From Phoronis australis (taxonomy: Eukaryota > Phoronida > Phoronidae): a DNA stretch of 38,032 nucleotides. Shown here in pieces: positions 12,701 through 21,177 of the stretch (its first letter is position 1; each line of letters begins with the position of its first letter). The stretch is from NCBI GenBank assembly GCA_002633005.1, contig NMRA01000138.1, positions 307,005 to 345,036 on the forward strand, written 5' to 3'. Under the pieces are notes generated by a model. That model had not been told where the DNA came from. It did no database searches and worked only from the letters and a program-made list of their open reading frames with translations. The translations under genes and the position numbers were made by a program.

Positions 12701-15700
12701 ATGATGTGGCAGGACGCGACCCAGCGACAGTGGTAAAACATCCAACCAGAACCAGACCTAGGACGACGTCTACAACTGCAGCCTCTGTCGAGGCTCATGA
12801 ATGGTCTGGGTCAGTTGAAAGTGACCTTGCTCACCATCCTCTGGACTCTGATATATTTAAGGATGTGGAGGCTGGTTCCAAGCTTAAGAGTCATCAGATT
12901 GTCAAAGAACAACCAAAAAAACATCATCAGTATGTTGAACCACCTGCAATTCATGTCCATAAAACTCCTCATTGGTTGGTCGATCAATCTCAGTATGAAA
13001 AAGAACCACAATTGCTGCCAAAGTGGCCGAAAATGAAGCCTGACCATCGAAAGACCTATAACACAGCCAATGACTGGTTTAAGAACAGTGACAGTGGTCC
13101 TGTTGCTCCGAGACCGAAAATGGGACAACAGCATTCAAGCCAGAGCACATATAAAGTGAGACAGCCATCCAGATCAAGAGTGGATGACTCATGGTTGACA
13201 CTTGATAAATCGCCACTGCCAAGCAGACATGAAAATCGGTGGAAGAATTATGATTATTTTGACAGCGGGCCCGACTACCCGGCAAAGGTCCACACCTATG
13301 GAAGAGATCGAGGGAACAAGCATTTTCCATCATTTGATTATCGCCCAAGTTACGGAACCAAGCACCGTTACCACAGCAACTTTGACAGATTAGATTCGAA
13401 CCAGAGAGGGCATTACCCTCAGTATGACCGCTACGACTACAATTACGACTATGATAATGATGGCGAACGGGATCGCATACACGTGTATCCATCTGTCCCA
13501 GGTACCAACTGTGTTGTACACGTGTTGTACTTCCTGCTTTTGGTTCGCTTGCACTTTCTGTGCGCTGTAGTTGGATTTCTGTTTGTTGTGATAACTTTTT
13601 GGTTGTTTTGTTGTCACATTGCAAGTTTCTATAAGCACTGCTTGGGTTATAGTCTACTGAGTTGTTTGTTGTGTGTTTCATTACTGTGTGACGTAGTAGC
13701 AAGTAGAAAGCAACAAGATAGTTACAATTTTGACTACAAAGTGTGGTAATTTTATGTTGTCAATATCAATGTGAAAACGCAAGTTTTCGTTAGATCTCGT
13801 ATCGATGTTTTTGTTGGTATGCTGTTAAATTGGTAATTATTAATACTTATGTTTGGCTTTGACAGCATTGAAAGGCAAAGGACACAGTTATGTTTACACT
13901 TCCTTTGTGAAACACCCTTATTATACAAAAAAATGCCTACAATAATTTATCAATAACACCATTCCTGTAGTTGAACGCAAAAACCACATTGCTGGTTGTT
14001 AAACTTAATTTGTACAATAACTTCATTCATAGCAAGTGGTACAAAGAGCAAAGTCCCACCAGTGAAAATGCCAGACAAGGGGCAGCCGCAGTCTAATCCC
14101 ACATCTGAAGGTGAATAGCTTTTATACGACCGTCACTACCATAGTTAATGTCAAATCAGAGTTATCTTTCAAAAGTACTTATGCATGTCAGTTCTTAAGA
14201 AGTGTGTCCTGTTGTTGAGGTGTGTGGACTACATTTGTCTTGAGTTTTTATTTATTTTTAAGAACGCTGTAGAGGGTTTTTGACTTACTTTGTTCTCACA
14301 AATTTATTAATATATTAATGTGTTTGGATTTTTGGCAAGTCTGCACTCCAGTAATGATTTTTGACAACATTTATTGAAACCATGACCATTAACCCCTAAC
14401 CCAATGTACGCTTCATATGGTTTCGAAAGTTTTTGATACTTTTTGCCAAGTAGTTATTACTCTTTTGAGTGCTTGGTCAGATTACCAGTGAAACACTAAT
14501 GTCGTGTCACTGATTGCTAAATCTTAATGCAACTTGTTCATAGATGGGCAGGAAGTTAATAGACCCAACTTGGATCACTTAGAGCATAAGGAGTCAACAA
14601 AGTCCAATATTGAAGGTAACTTTACTATTGTATTGCTTTGGTTAAGGATATGTTTAGGCCATCAGTTCTCATTAAAAGTGCTGCGTAGGATTGTACTAGA
14701 CGACGTCCAGTAGTTTGTTTAGGAAATAGTAAAATATTTATTTGATGCCATCAACAGAAATGGTTGTCAGTTATTTTAGATTAACATCGTTTAATAACTT
14801 ATCAACTGTCTATTGCTAAGCCCAAAAATATTTCTTGACTCCTCAATGCCTGAAAAATATGAATTAAACCCTTAAAGCAGTGAACATTGGTTTGTAATCA
14901 TGTGACAACCATTTTGTATGAAACAAGTGTCATTTTTTGCTTTAGAATATCTAAATGCAGGCAACATTCTTGAAGTAGAATTATTGTCCAAACGCTGAGA
15001 AATGAGTCCCAGATTTTCACCCTCAAACAATGAAGACTCACCAACTAACCAGTTTATGTATGTTTTTTGTAGTTAATCCAAGCAAAGGCAGCGAAGAAAA
15101 TCAAGGTGTGTATGGAAATGTTGTGCTGATTTTAAGTTATCAATGAGCAATCACTTTGTATTCAGAATTTCCTTCAGAACAATTGGGGGTGGGGCTAATT
15201 TTCATGTTTTTCACACTTCACCATCAACATTGGTGCTTGTATCTGCACTCTTGTTACACTATTTCTGACATTTTGCTTCTTGCACCGCCATATTAGCAAA
15301 TCTAGTCACCCTTGCTGTTGGTTGGTTCGCAAAAGGATGTGATGGTGCAGATAAGCTAGCTGAACCATGTTTTGAATTAGGTGTTGTTTAGAGATTGTCA
15401 TCGCAACAAGCTTGTCAGTTAACCAATCTTTGCTGGTTTCTGTAGACAAAGAAATCTCCATTGAAACAGTTTACTTTTTTATCTGTGTCACAGTTGTGTG
15501 AATGACATAAGGTATCCCGAGGGACATTCAAGTTACAAAATTTACTTCTAAGTGAAATAGATCTCTCTGGAAGTACATGTGTTGCTAATGGAAAATTAGT
15601 GATTTAAGCCTCAGTTTGTCTTGATGTACATTGCCTGTGACTAAGTAGTGCCAAGGCCTTGGCAGATAATCCAACTCATATGATTATACCCTGGAAAACT

Positions 15701-17892
15701 TTCAATTAACATAAGTCAAAGCACCTTGCAAGATTGGTGAGGTCACTCTAGTTTGATGCAAAGTTTTTAACTGTTCAACAAGTAAACAGCTAACCTTAGC
15801 TGACAATACTAGCACAATGACTGCTTTTGAACAGTGAGTGGACAGCTTATCAAACTTCATATCAAGTTAAGTGATTGGTGACTATTTCCCTTTCCTTCAA
15901 ACCAAGATAATTTGTTGCTAATATCTCGTGAATGTCCAACATTATTAATCACATCCCAGAGATGGAGCTGGGGCATGTTTTGAAAGTGCATAACACTTGT
16001 GTCTTCAGTTATGGAATTTCACCTCCAAATTGACATTCCAGCCTCACTGACCAATCACTTCAACAATAACCATCTTGTTAGTCTAGGTTAGTAAGGTATC
16101 GAGGTTACTTGTGATATACTCTCCTTTTGTTTGTATGATCTAACCATTCTCACAAGAGTCTTGTTTAACAGACTAGTTTCCAATTAGACCTGTAGTGTTG
16201 TATCAGGATTCATTAACATTATGGCTTGCCTGGCCAGGGACACTGATTATTCACTGAACTATTAACATGCATGCTTCCTTTAACCAGTGCTAACAGAGGT
16301 CACGTCTGCTGGGGAACCACAACCGTACAGCACAATTCCTGCGCCGACAACATCCTCAGAACCTTTTAATACAGGTATGAAAAGTCTAACCGCACTGTAA
16401 GCTCTATGACTGTGTTCTCTTGGTTGATCTTACTGAGTCTCATCTGAACATGATAAGTTTTTCTAGTCCACTATATGGTAATGTTCATTTTTGAATCTAG
16501 TTCGCTACACATGCAAGTGTTGCAATATTCTTACATGGCGCCCTCAGTACCTCGATATTGGCATTGAATATTGGCTCCACTTGCCTAAGAAAAAAAATTA
16601 AAATCATGAGAAATTCCCCTTGTCAGTCGCAAAATTCCTCTCAGTCAATATTAGTTTGGCTGTTTTAAGAATTGCTGATGAGGGCTGGCGACCACGGGCT
16701 TGAATGAGAAGGGGCAAGTCTTCCCTTCAAGTGAATGAGGGCCTTGTTACACCTAGAGCATGTGCATGTGTGTGGAAAATTGCAATAAAATTCTGCATTT
16801 TCTATGTAGCTTTCTTCTAAATATTTGGTCTGGACACAGTTTGGCTGTTCTAGCTTGAAAAAATTGAAATGCGTTTGGTCTTTATATGTCTAGTGTGGTC
16901 CCTTGAATTTGTTTTAGGTAACAAGGATGTTGATATGACCACAGCAGGCATTACTGATGTTATTATGCCCTCAGAGAGATCAAAACTTCAGCCAGGCAAG
17001 AAAGCAACCCCATCTCCCAACCGACCTTCAGTCAGTAGCATTAACAACATTGGCAAAGAAGCCAAATCCTCGTCAACATCAGTTTCCAAGTCGGAGGCAC
17101 AGGGGGCTGTCATTGCCTTGTCACTGGGTTTGTCTGTCACCGCATTGTTACTACTGTTTGTTGGTTGTCGCTATCGCAACATGAAGAGAAAGATCCGACG
17201 CGGCCGTCCTCTTAACTNCTTAGAAAAAAAATTAAAATCATGAGAAATTCCCCTTGTCAGTCGCAAAATTCCTCTCAGTCAATATTAGTTTGGCTGTTTT
17301 AAGAATTGCTGGTGAGGGCTGGCGACCACGGGCTTCAATGAGAAGGGGCAAGTCTTCCCTTCAAGTGAATGAGGGCCTTGTTACACCTAGAGCATGTGCA
17401 TGTGTGTGGAAAATTGCAATAAAATTCTGCATTTTCTATGTAGCTTTCTTCTAAATATTTGGTCTGGACTCAGTTTGGCTGTTCTAGCTTGAAAAAATTG
17501 AAATGCGTTTGGTCTTTATATGTCTAGTGTGGTCCCTTGAATTTGTTTTAGGTAACAAGGATGTTGATATGACCACAGCAGGCATTACTGATGTTATTAT
17601 GTCCTCAGAGAGATCAAAACTTCAGCCAGGCAAGAAAGCAACCCCATCTCCCAACCGACCTTCAGTCAGTAGCATTAACAACATTGGCAAAGAAGCCAAA
17701 TCCTCGTCAACATCAGTTTCCAAGTCGGAGGCACAGGGGGCTGTCATTGCCTTGTCACTGGGTTTGTCTGTCACCGCATTGTTACTACTGTTTGTTGGTT
17801 GTCGCTATCGCAACATGAAGAGAAAGATCCGACGCGGCCGTCCTCTTAACTCTAATGAAGCCGATTATCTGATAAACGGCATGTACCTGTAG
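3388..17892 (+). CDS. LRP11-like membrane protein with MANSC and LDLa modules (5' partial, 9 exons)
   Basis: Coding exons: 3388-3748, 4746-4859, 7304-7453, 12221-13501, 14033-14110, 14544-14615, 15073-15105, 16288-16374 and 17552-17892. They sum to 2517 bases, or 838 residues plus stop, with frame kept across every GT-AG junction. The order is: second half of a MANSC domain (residues 1-35), acidic then Thr/Ser-rich stalk, EB/EGF-like module (about 125-158), LDLa repeat (about 160-205), long disordered stretch (209-635), short linker exons, transmembrane helix (about 788-809) and a 27-residue basic tail ending NGMYL. MANSC plus LDLa plus one C-terminal helix is the plan of LRP11; the tail-to-tail PCMT1 neighbour agrees. 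The PKD domain of vertebrate LRP11 is not seen. The signal peptide and first MANSC half are missing, either upstream of the window or in an unrecognised exon. A receptor-like role at the cell surface is inference. A MANSC protein of another subfamily is the alternative. Confidence 0.85.
4236..4610. mobile_element. Non-autonomous TIR element with 8-base duplication
   Basis: The body is flanked by AGTCAATA at 4236-4243 and 4603-4610, an 8-base target duplication of the hAT type. The ends are imperfect inverted repeats (ACGGTGATCAC versus GTGGTCACTGT). Inside the left end is a 12-base-pair stem, CAGTCTCTACTG (4259-4270) with CAGTAGAGACTG (4277-4288). The interior matches elements at about 31535-31720 and 33405-33936. 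It has no coding capacity. Confidence 0.65.
4746..4859 (+). CDS. Exon: EB/EGF-like cysteine module
   Basis: The exon lies between TTGTAG and gtgagt, phase 1 at both ends. It encodes 38 residues with six cysteines (CRPQDKC, ECIDGFCRCKTGY, GVC), the spacing of EB or EGF-like modules. An upstream frame would be lost without the single G carried from the preceding exon, so the junction is well supported. This module is not part of the usual vertebrate LRP11 layout as I know it. Confidence 0.82.
5045..7033 (+). repeat. Long repeat element A with 451-base tandem units
   Basis: The element opens with a near-palindrome (ATGCGCCCACA at 5045, ending TGTGGACGCAT at 5074) and a GTCCG/GGCGTCC simple-repeat tract. 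Units of 451 bases follow, with equivalent points at 5261, 5712, 6163 and 6614. Each unit holds three diverged subunits of about 143-162 bases, each with a TAGTGGC core. Near the end, TGTGGGCGCAT (6998-7008) is the inverse of the first 11 bases, so this may be a terminal-inverted-repeat element. It lies across the intron before the LDLa exon. Confidence 0.85.
7304..7453 (+). CDS. Exon: LDL-receptor class A repeat
   Basis: A phase 1-1 exon encodes one LDLa repeat. The six cysteines and the calcium-box pattern are visible: DACDGIAQCADGSDEQFC has the acidic residues that bind Ca2+ in this family. The exon sits between two repeat-filled introns, just upstream of a small inverted-repeat element at 7615. 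Confidence 0.93.
7615..8116. mobile_element. Short non-autonomous TIR element
   Basis: The ends CAGGGCTTGGAAT and ATTCCAAGTCCTG are inverted repeats with one mismatch. The base string GTGAAT lies directly outside both ends (7609-7614 and 8117-8122). The interior is rich in TTTCCGCG blocks and has no transposase. CAGGG-type ends recall hAT elements, but those make 8-base duplications and only six bases match here. Confidence 0.6.
8157..9688 (+). repeat. Long repeat element B, near-identical to element A
   Basis: The same element as A in the same orientation. The stretch from about 8569 to 9560 matches 5930-6921 at a constant offset of 2639 bases with only a few differences. One 451-base unit fewer is present (equivalent points 8352, 8802, 9253), and there is a short insertion near 9570. 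Open frames in the two copies are identical but arise from the repeat and are not genes. Confidence 0.88.
9930..11830 (+). repeat. Diverged copies of the same repeat family
   Basis: Older copies continue the array. Degraded starts lie at about 9940 (TGCGCTTTATGCC) and 10613 (ATGCACCCACA). TAGTGGC or CAGTGGC cores fall at roughly 10134, 10281, 10553, 10791, 10938, 11077, 11351 and 11609. No coding potential is seen. Confidence 0.75.
12221..13501 (+). CDS. Exon: long disordered extracellular region
   Basis: A 1281-base exon after TTTTGTTGTAG, ending CCCAG|gtacca, phase 1 at both ends. The 427 residues are low-complexity and charged. The first part is rich in Ser, Gly and Glu, with SG/GSG pairs that could accept glycosaminoglycan or O-glycans. 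The last third is rich in Tyr, Asp, His and Arg, with YDRYDYNYDYDND near the end. It has almost no cysteine and no recognised domain. Reading past the donor gives a T-rich, hydrophobic intron translation that was not accepted as coding. Confidence 0.85.
14033..14110 (+). CDS. Exon: short linker
   Basis: A 78-base phase 1-1 exon between TTCATAG and gtgaat. It encodes a Lys/Pro/Ser linker (SGTKSKVPPVKMPDKGQ) that keeps the reading frame of its neighbours. No domain is recognised. Confidence 0.72.
14544..14615 (+). CDS. Exon: short linker
   Basis: A 72-base phase 1-1 exon between TTCATAG and gtaact. It encodes a polar linker (DGQEVNRPNLDHLEHKEST). The matching phase and clean splice sites are the evidence; no domain is recognised. 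Confidence 0.72.
15073..15105 (+). CDS. Microexon-like linker
   Basis: A 33-base phase 1-1 exon between TTTTTTGTAG and gtgtgt, encoding VNPSKGSEENQ. It is short enough to be skipped without a frame change. It is the least certain of the linker exons. Confidence 0.6.
16288..16374 (+). CDS. Exon: Pro/Thr/Ser linker
   Basis: An 87-base phase 1-1 exon between TAACCAG and gtatga, encoding VLTEVTSAGEPQPYSTIP followed by APTTSSEPFNT. The composition suggests a membrane-proximal, O-glycosylated stalk that leads into the terminal exon. Confidence 0.75.
16585..17851 (+). repeat. 634-base direct duplication with N at the join
   Basis: About 633 bases from 16585 to 17217 recur at 17219-17851. I see about four substitutions (for example GCTGATGAGG against GCTGGTGAGG). 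The unit spans part of an intron and most of the terminal exon. Confidence 0.92.
16918..17217 (+). pseudogene. Extra copy of the terminal exon, cut at an N
   Basis: This is a nearly exact copy of the terminal exon at 17552, 634 bases earlier. It includes the acceptor GTTTTAG and about 330 bases of preceding intron. It breaks after the codons for RGRPLN, at the only N in the window (17218), and then runs into intron sequence. It has no donor and no proper stop, and the tail would end LEKKLKS. An assembly join of two alleles is the likeliest cause. Confidence 0.85.
17552..17892 (+). CDS. Terminal exon: transmembrane helix and cytoplasmic tail
   Basis: The phase 1 start after GTTTTAG gives 113 codons including TAG. 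A polar Ser/Lys/Pro segment leads to a 22-residue hydrophobic helix (GAVIALSLGLSVTALLLLFV then GC). A stop-transfer cluster RYRNMKRKIRRGR and the tail EADYLINGMYL follow. The type I topology is inferred. The tyrosines in the tail might be sorting or phosphorylation signals. Confidence 0.9.
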
Positions 17893-18683
17893 TATTTGAC
17901 TGGAAAACATTCCTTCTCGGTTATAGTCAAATTGTCTTTCAGACTTAAGTATTTAAGCTGTCCGCATGTTTTCCAATGACAAACTTGTTAAAAAAAAACT
18001 TCCATCTATGTTAGAAAAGTGGTGACGAGTTTCTAGTGGTATTGTGATAAAAATTTGATGCATTTTCTCGTTCATTGTCAACGAATCTTACAAGCGCATT
18101 TTATGTAATTGTTAAATTTTAGTATTTGACTTTATCATTTGATTTTTTGCAATACTGATTGCTGCATTTTGTTGAACTGAGTGAGGATCATGGTTTTTTA
18201 CTTGTGGTATGGTCGTTTACAAACGCTACCTGTACCTCATTGTTCATTGTGAGCGGAGGAGGGTTGTCATTGAAAATTTTCCCTGTAATTATGAAAGGTT
18301 TGATGGAAACGCTGACTGAGGTAATATTATGCTCTAAATGCAAGTGGCTGCTCTCAGTGCCAGTAGACAGATTTTTTTACGAACGAGTTGATGCGCGGTA
18401 ACATGAAACTGCACTGCTGTTCTGTTATGATTTTTGTAAGGATTTTTATAGTCTGTTCGATGTTACTGAGAGAGTTTGTGAAAAGCCCAAGTCTTGATTT
18501 TCCACTTTATCAAATTGAATATGTCTGAATTTAATCTTTATGTTTATAAAATGATTTTGACTGTGAGGGAACAATTTACTTTTTGGAAATTGCATTATTT
18601 TCATTTAGTGACTTTTGTTGTCTAAAATAGACGTAAGAAATGCTTATACACCTCGTAGAGATTAACATTTGGATTTGTTCTTA

Positions 18684-19522
18684 GGGCTGTTCCAGCAAAA
18701 TCTGTATGGGAGGGGGGGGAAGGCACTTTTATTTCGTACCCACCGCCCATATTTTTCATTTATTTCTCCAACCCATGACCCATAATTTTTTAATTATTTT
18801 TAATAGGTTAAAATATAAAATCCAACACTTGCAAACAAATTGCCTCCAGGAGGACCTGTTAAGAACTTAGATGATTGACAGACAAGAACTAGTTGTCTTG
18901 TCCAATATTGTCAAAAATTAAAGTAGCCTGTGAACAATACTTTTGGCAGCCACCAGGTGTCTCTGTTCACCATGTGTCTATAATTTCAATGAACATTTTT
19001 TCAATTATAAGGATCTATGAATCTCAAACTGTCTCCACAAACTCTTTTATACTTCTATGTCAAGTGAATATTGGAACTTGTTTATCTTACTCCTCATACT
19101 TTTTATTTAAAAATCATCAATTTTCTTATATGTGTTAACACCAGTTTAGTGTTGCATAACTTTTCAATTCAATAGGACTGCAGACAAGCACTTGGCTCAA
19201 ATCAAGTTGCCCATGACTTGATTAATGGCTTAGTGAACATATTGCACTCTGTTCACTGGCAATATGGGCTTTTTTGTATTGGGATAAGTTGGGATATATG
19301 CCAATTGCATTTTTTGAGTTTTGATTTCTTTGGAGATGTGTTGGCTGAATTAACCAACCTGTCAAGGTTAACAGATCAAAAAATACCACCCATTTTTAAT
19401 GCATCACTTCTTACAGGAACGACCACCCATAATTTGAGTTTTTTTCTGAAGACCACCACCCATGAATTTTTATTTCTACTGCTGTCCCCCCCCCTCCTAC
19501 ACGGATTTTATTGGAACAGCCC
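18684..19522. mobile_element. PIF/Harbinger-like non-autonomous element
   Basis: Long imperfect terminal inverted repeats start GGGCTGTTCC and end GGAACAGCCC; a G-run and a C-run follow inward. TTA flanks both ends (18681-18683 and 19523-19525), fitting the TWA target site of PIF/Harbinger elements. Subterminal CACCCAT motifs recur inside. It is 839 bases long and carries no transposase. Confidence 0.72.
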
Positions 19523-19816
19523 TTACTTTGTCAGTGTTGCTAGAATGGTGAATGTCTTTACCAAATAACTGTGTTGTTTTTCACTGTTGTATGTTAATCA
19601 TGTGATTTAAGAAGAATATGCTGGAAATATCGCTTTTGCGTTATTGTCTCCTAATATATATATATATATATTTATGGTTAGAGTCGTGTTCTGTAATTTT
19701 CATTTTTGCTTCATTTAGTTGAGTTGATTGAACATAGTCATGCTGTAACATACTACAGTGTCTCTGACAATGGATGAGAATGATGCACCAGCAGATAGTC
19801 AGGATTAAGCCCAAAA

Positions 19817-19880
19817 TGGATAGGACGAACAAGAAATAGGATGGACAAGAAATAGGATGGACAAGAAATAGGATGGACAG
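19817..19880 (+). repeat. 20-base minisatellite
   Basis: About three copies of AAATAGGATGGACAAG-type units, about 20 bases each. A TA dinucleotide run lies about 150 bases upstream. Confidence 0.75.
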
Positions 19881-21145
19881 GGTTGTGGTGGGAGGGACGG
19901 ATCTTTTCATCTTGTTATATGAGATTGCGTTTATGAATATTATCACTCTGCTAAGGAGGGATGTATGCCGTCACGAACAACAAAATTAAATTTTACTTAA
20001 AAATAAAATCAATTTTTGCGTATTTATGGTACAGCTGTTGTGGTTTTACTAAAGATGTCCTCTTCAAAAGGAGGTATTCACTGCAAGTTGTAAGGGTGTA
20101 CTAATAAATCAAACAATGGCGCTACTTTCACAACCCTGTCCCTCCCATTTCTTGTGTCAAGTTGTTGGGTCCATGCTCCCCATCGACGATCTGAGCTTCG
20201 TATTGTATGATAAAGTCTAAAGCTTTGTGAAGGGTATTTGCATTTAATGTGAAGTCTTTTACGGAGAAGGAAGTTGGTCATTTTTTTCTATTTTCTTATT
20301 CATTGTCACATCATGATTATTTGTTCATGACTGCATGGTAAGTTTTTGTATTGCTGAATTGTTGTTTAGTTATTTGTCTTGTCCACCTACGTTTGTTCGC
20401 AAGCATTGCTTTTATGTCAACAAATGTCAGGAAAGATTTGTTTGCTTTTTAGTTACTAAGGTATGTTGTTCTGTGGGTCTCTGGCATGTCTTTTCCTATA
20501 CAATAAAAATCATTTGCTTAGCTTTGTAGACATTTGCTGTTACCAGATTAAGAATTTCAGATACTTGCATTTCTATGATACTTCATTCCCAAGTGTAAGT
20601 TGTTTCCTAGATAATGTAGATTGCTAGTCTGATTGTCAGATGAACATCAGCTTATTTCTTCATCTTATGATTAAAAAGTAAATAATTCTTCAAACTGAAG
20701 CCAAGTTTTAGCATTGTGAGTGTTTAGTCACCTGTATTTTTTGACGCTGGTTTAAATTAATCGTCAACAGATCATGTTTTTGAAGATGACTCAATTATTA
20801 AAAGAACCTTACTGTCGTGTGGTTGGATTTTGCTGAACATTTTAATATGGAAGCATTGTAGAATATCCCCCTTGTGTGCAATAACAATTTTCTGTGGTGA
20901 AATTTTCTCACTGTGCAATGTTTTATAGAATTGGGTAAACATAGACCTTCACACATTTCTGTTGGTTTGTAGGGTCAGTTTCTTGGTTTTCAACATTATT
21001 TTGTTGTCCATGTATGCAAAACTAACATAACACATTGGTTTCTCAAGCTACTGCTAGAAGTATGGGTATATCTGTCCATTACTGTACATAATTTATTATG
21101 TATATAAACACTGTTATTGTATTGTATTGTATTGAATGTTATAAT

Positions 21146-21177
21146 AATAAACTGGATTAAAATTGCCATGTTTTATT
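21146..21177. promoter_or_regulatory. Facing polyA signals of convergent genes
   Basis: AATAAA on the plus strand (21146-21151) and AATAAA on the minus strand (21172-21177) face each other across 20 bases. They lie midway between the stops of the LRP11-like gene and PCMT1. They could define the 3' ends of both transcripts; this is inferred, since AT-rich DNA makes such hexamers by chance. Confidence 0.35.

Larger units (their letters stand above)
17893..21165 (+). other. Probable 3' UTR of the LRP11-like gene
   Basis: No coding exon is seen. A plus-strand AATAAA lies at 20506 and another at 21146-21151, either of which could end the transcript. The stretch holds a TIR element (18684-19522), a TA run near 19655 and a 20-base minisatellite. 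Confidence 0.5.

Noticed and set aside
13502-13749. Hydrophobic extension of the long exon with many Phe, Leu, Val and Cys
   Set aside because: It lies past a phase-matched donor, and a T-rich intron gives this composition in translation. Retention is possible but unsupported.
17503-17551. Signal-peptide-like start MRLVFICLVWSLEFVLG before the terminal exon
   Set aside because: It is the translated pyrimidine-rich end of an intron, directly before a TTTTAG acceptor whose phase fits the previous exon.
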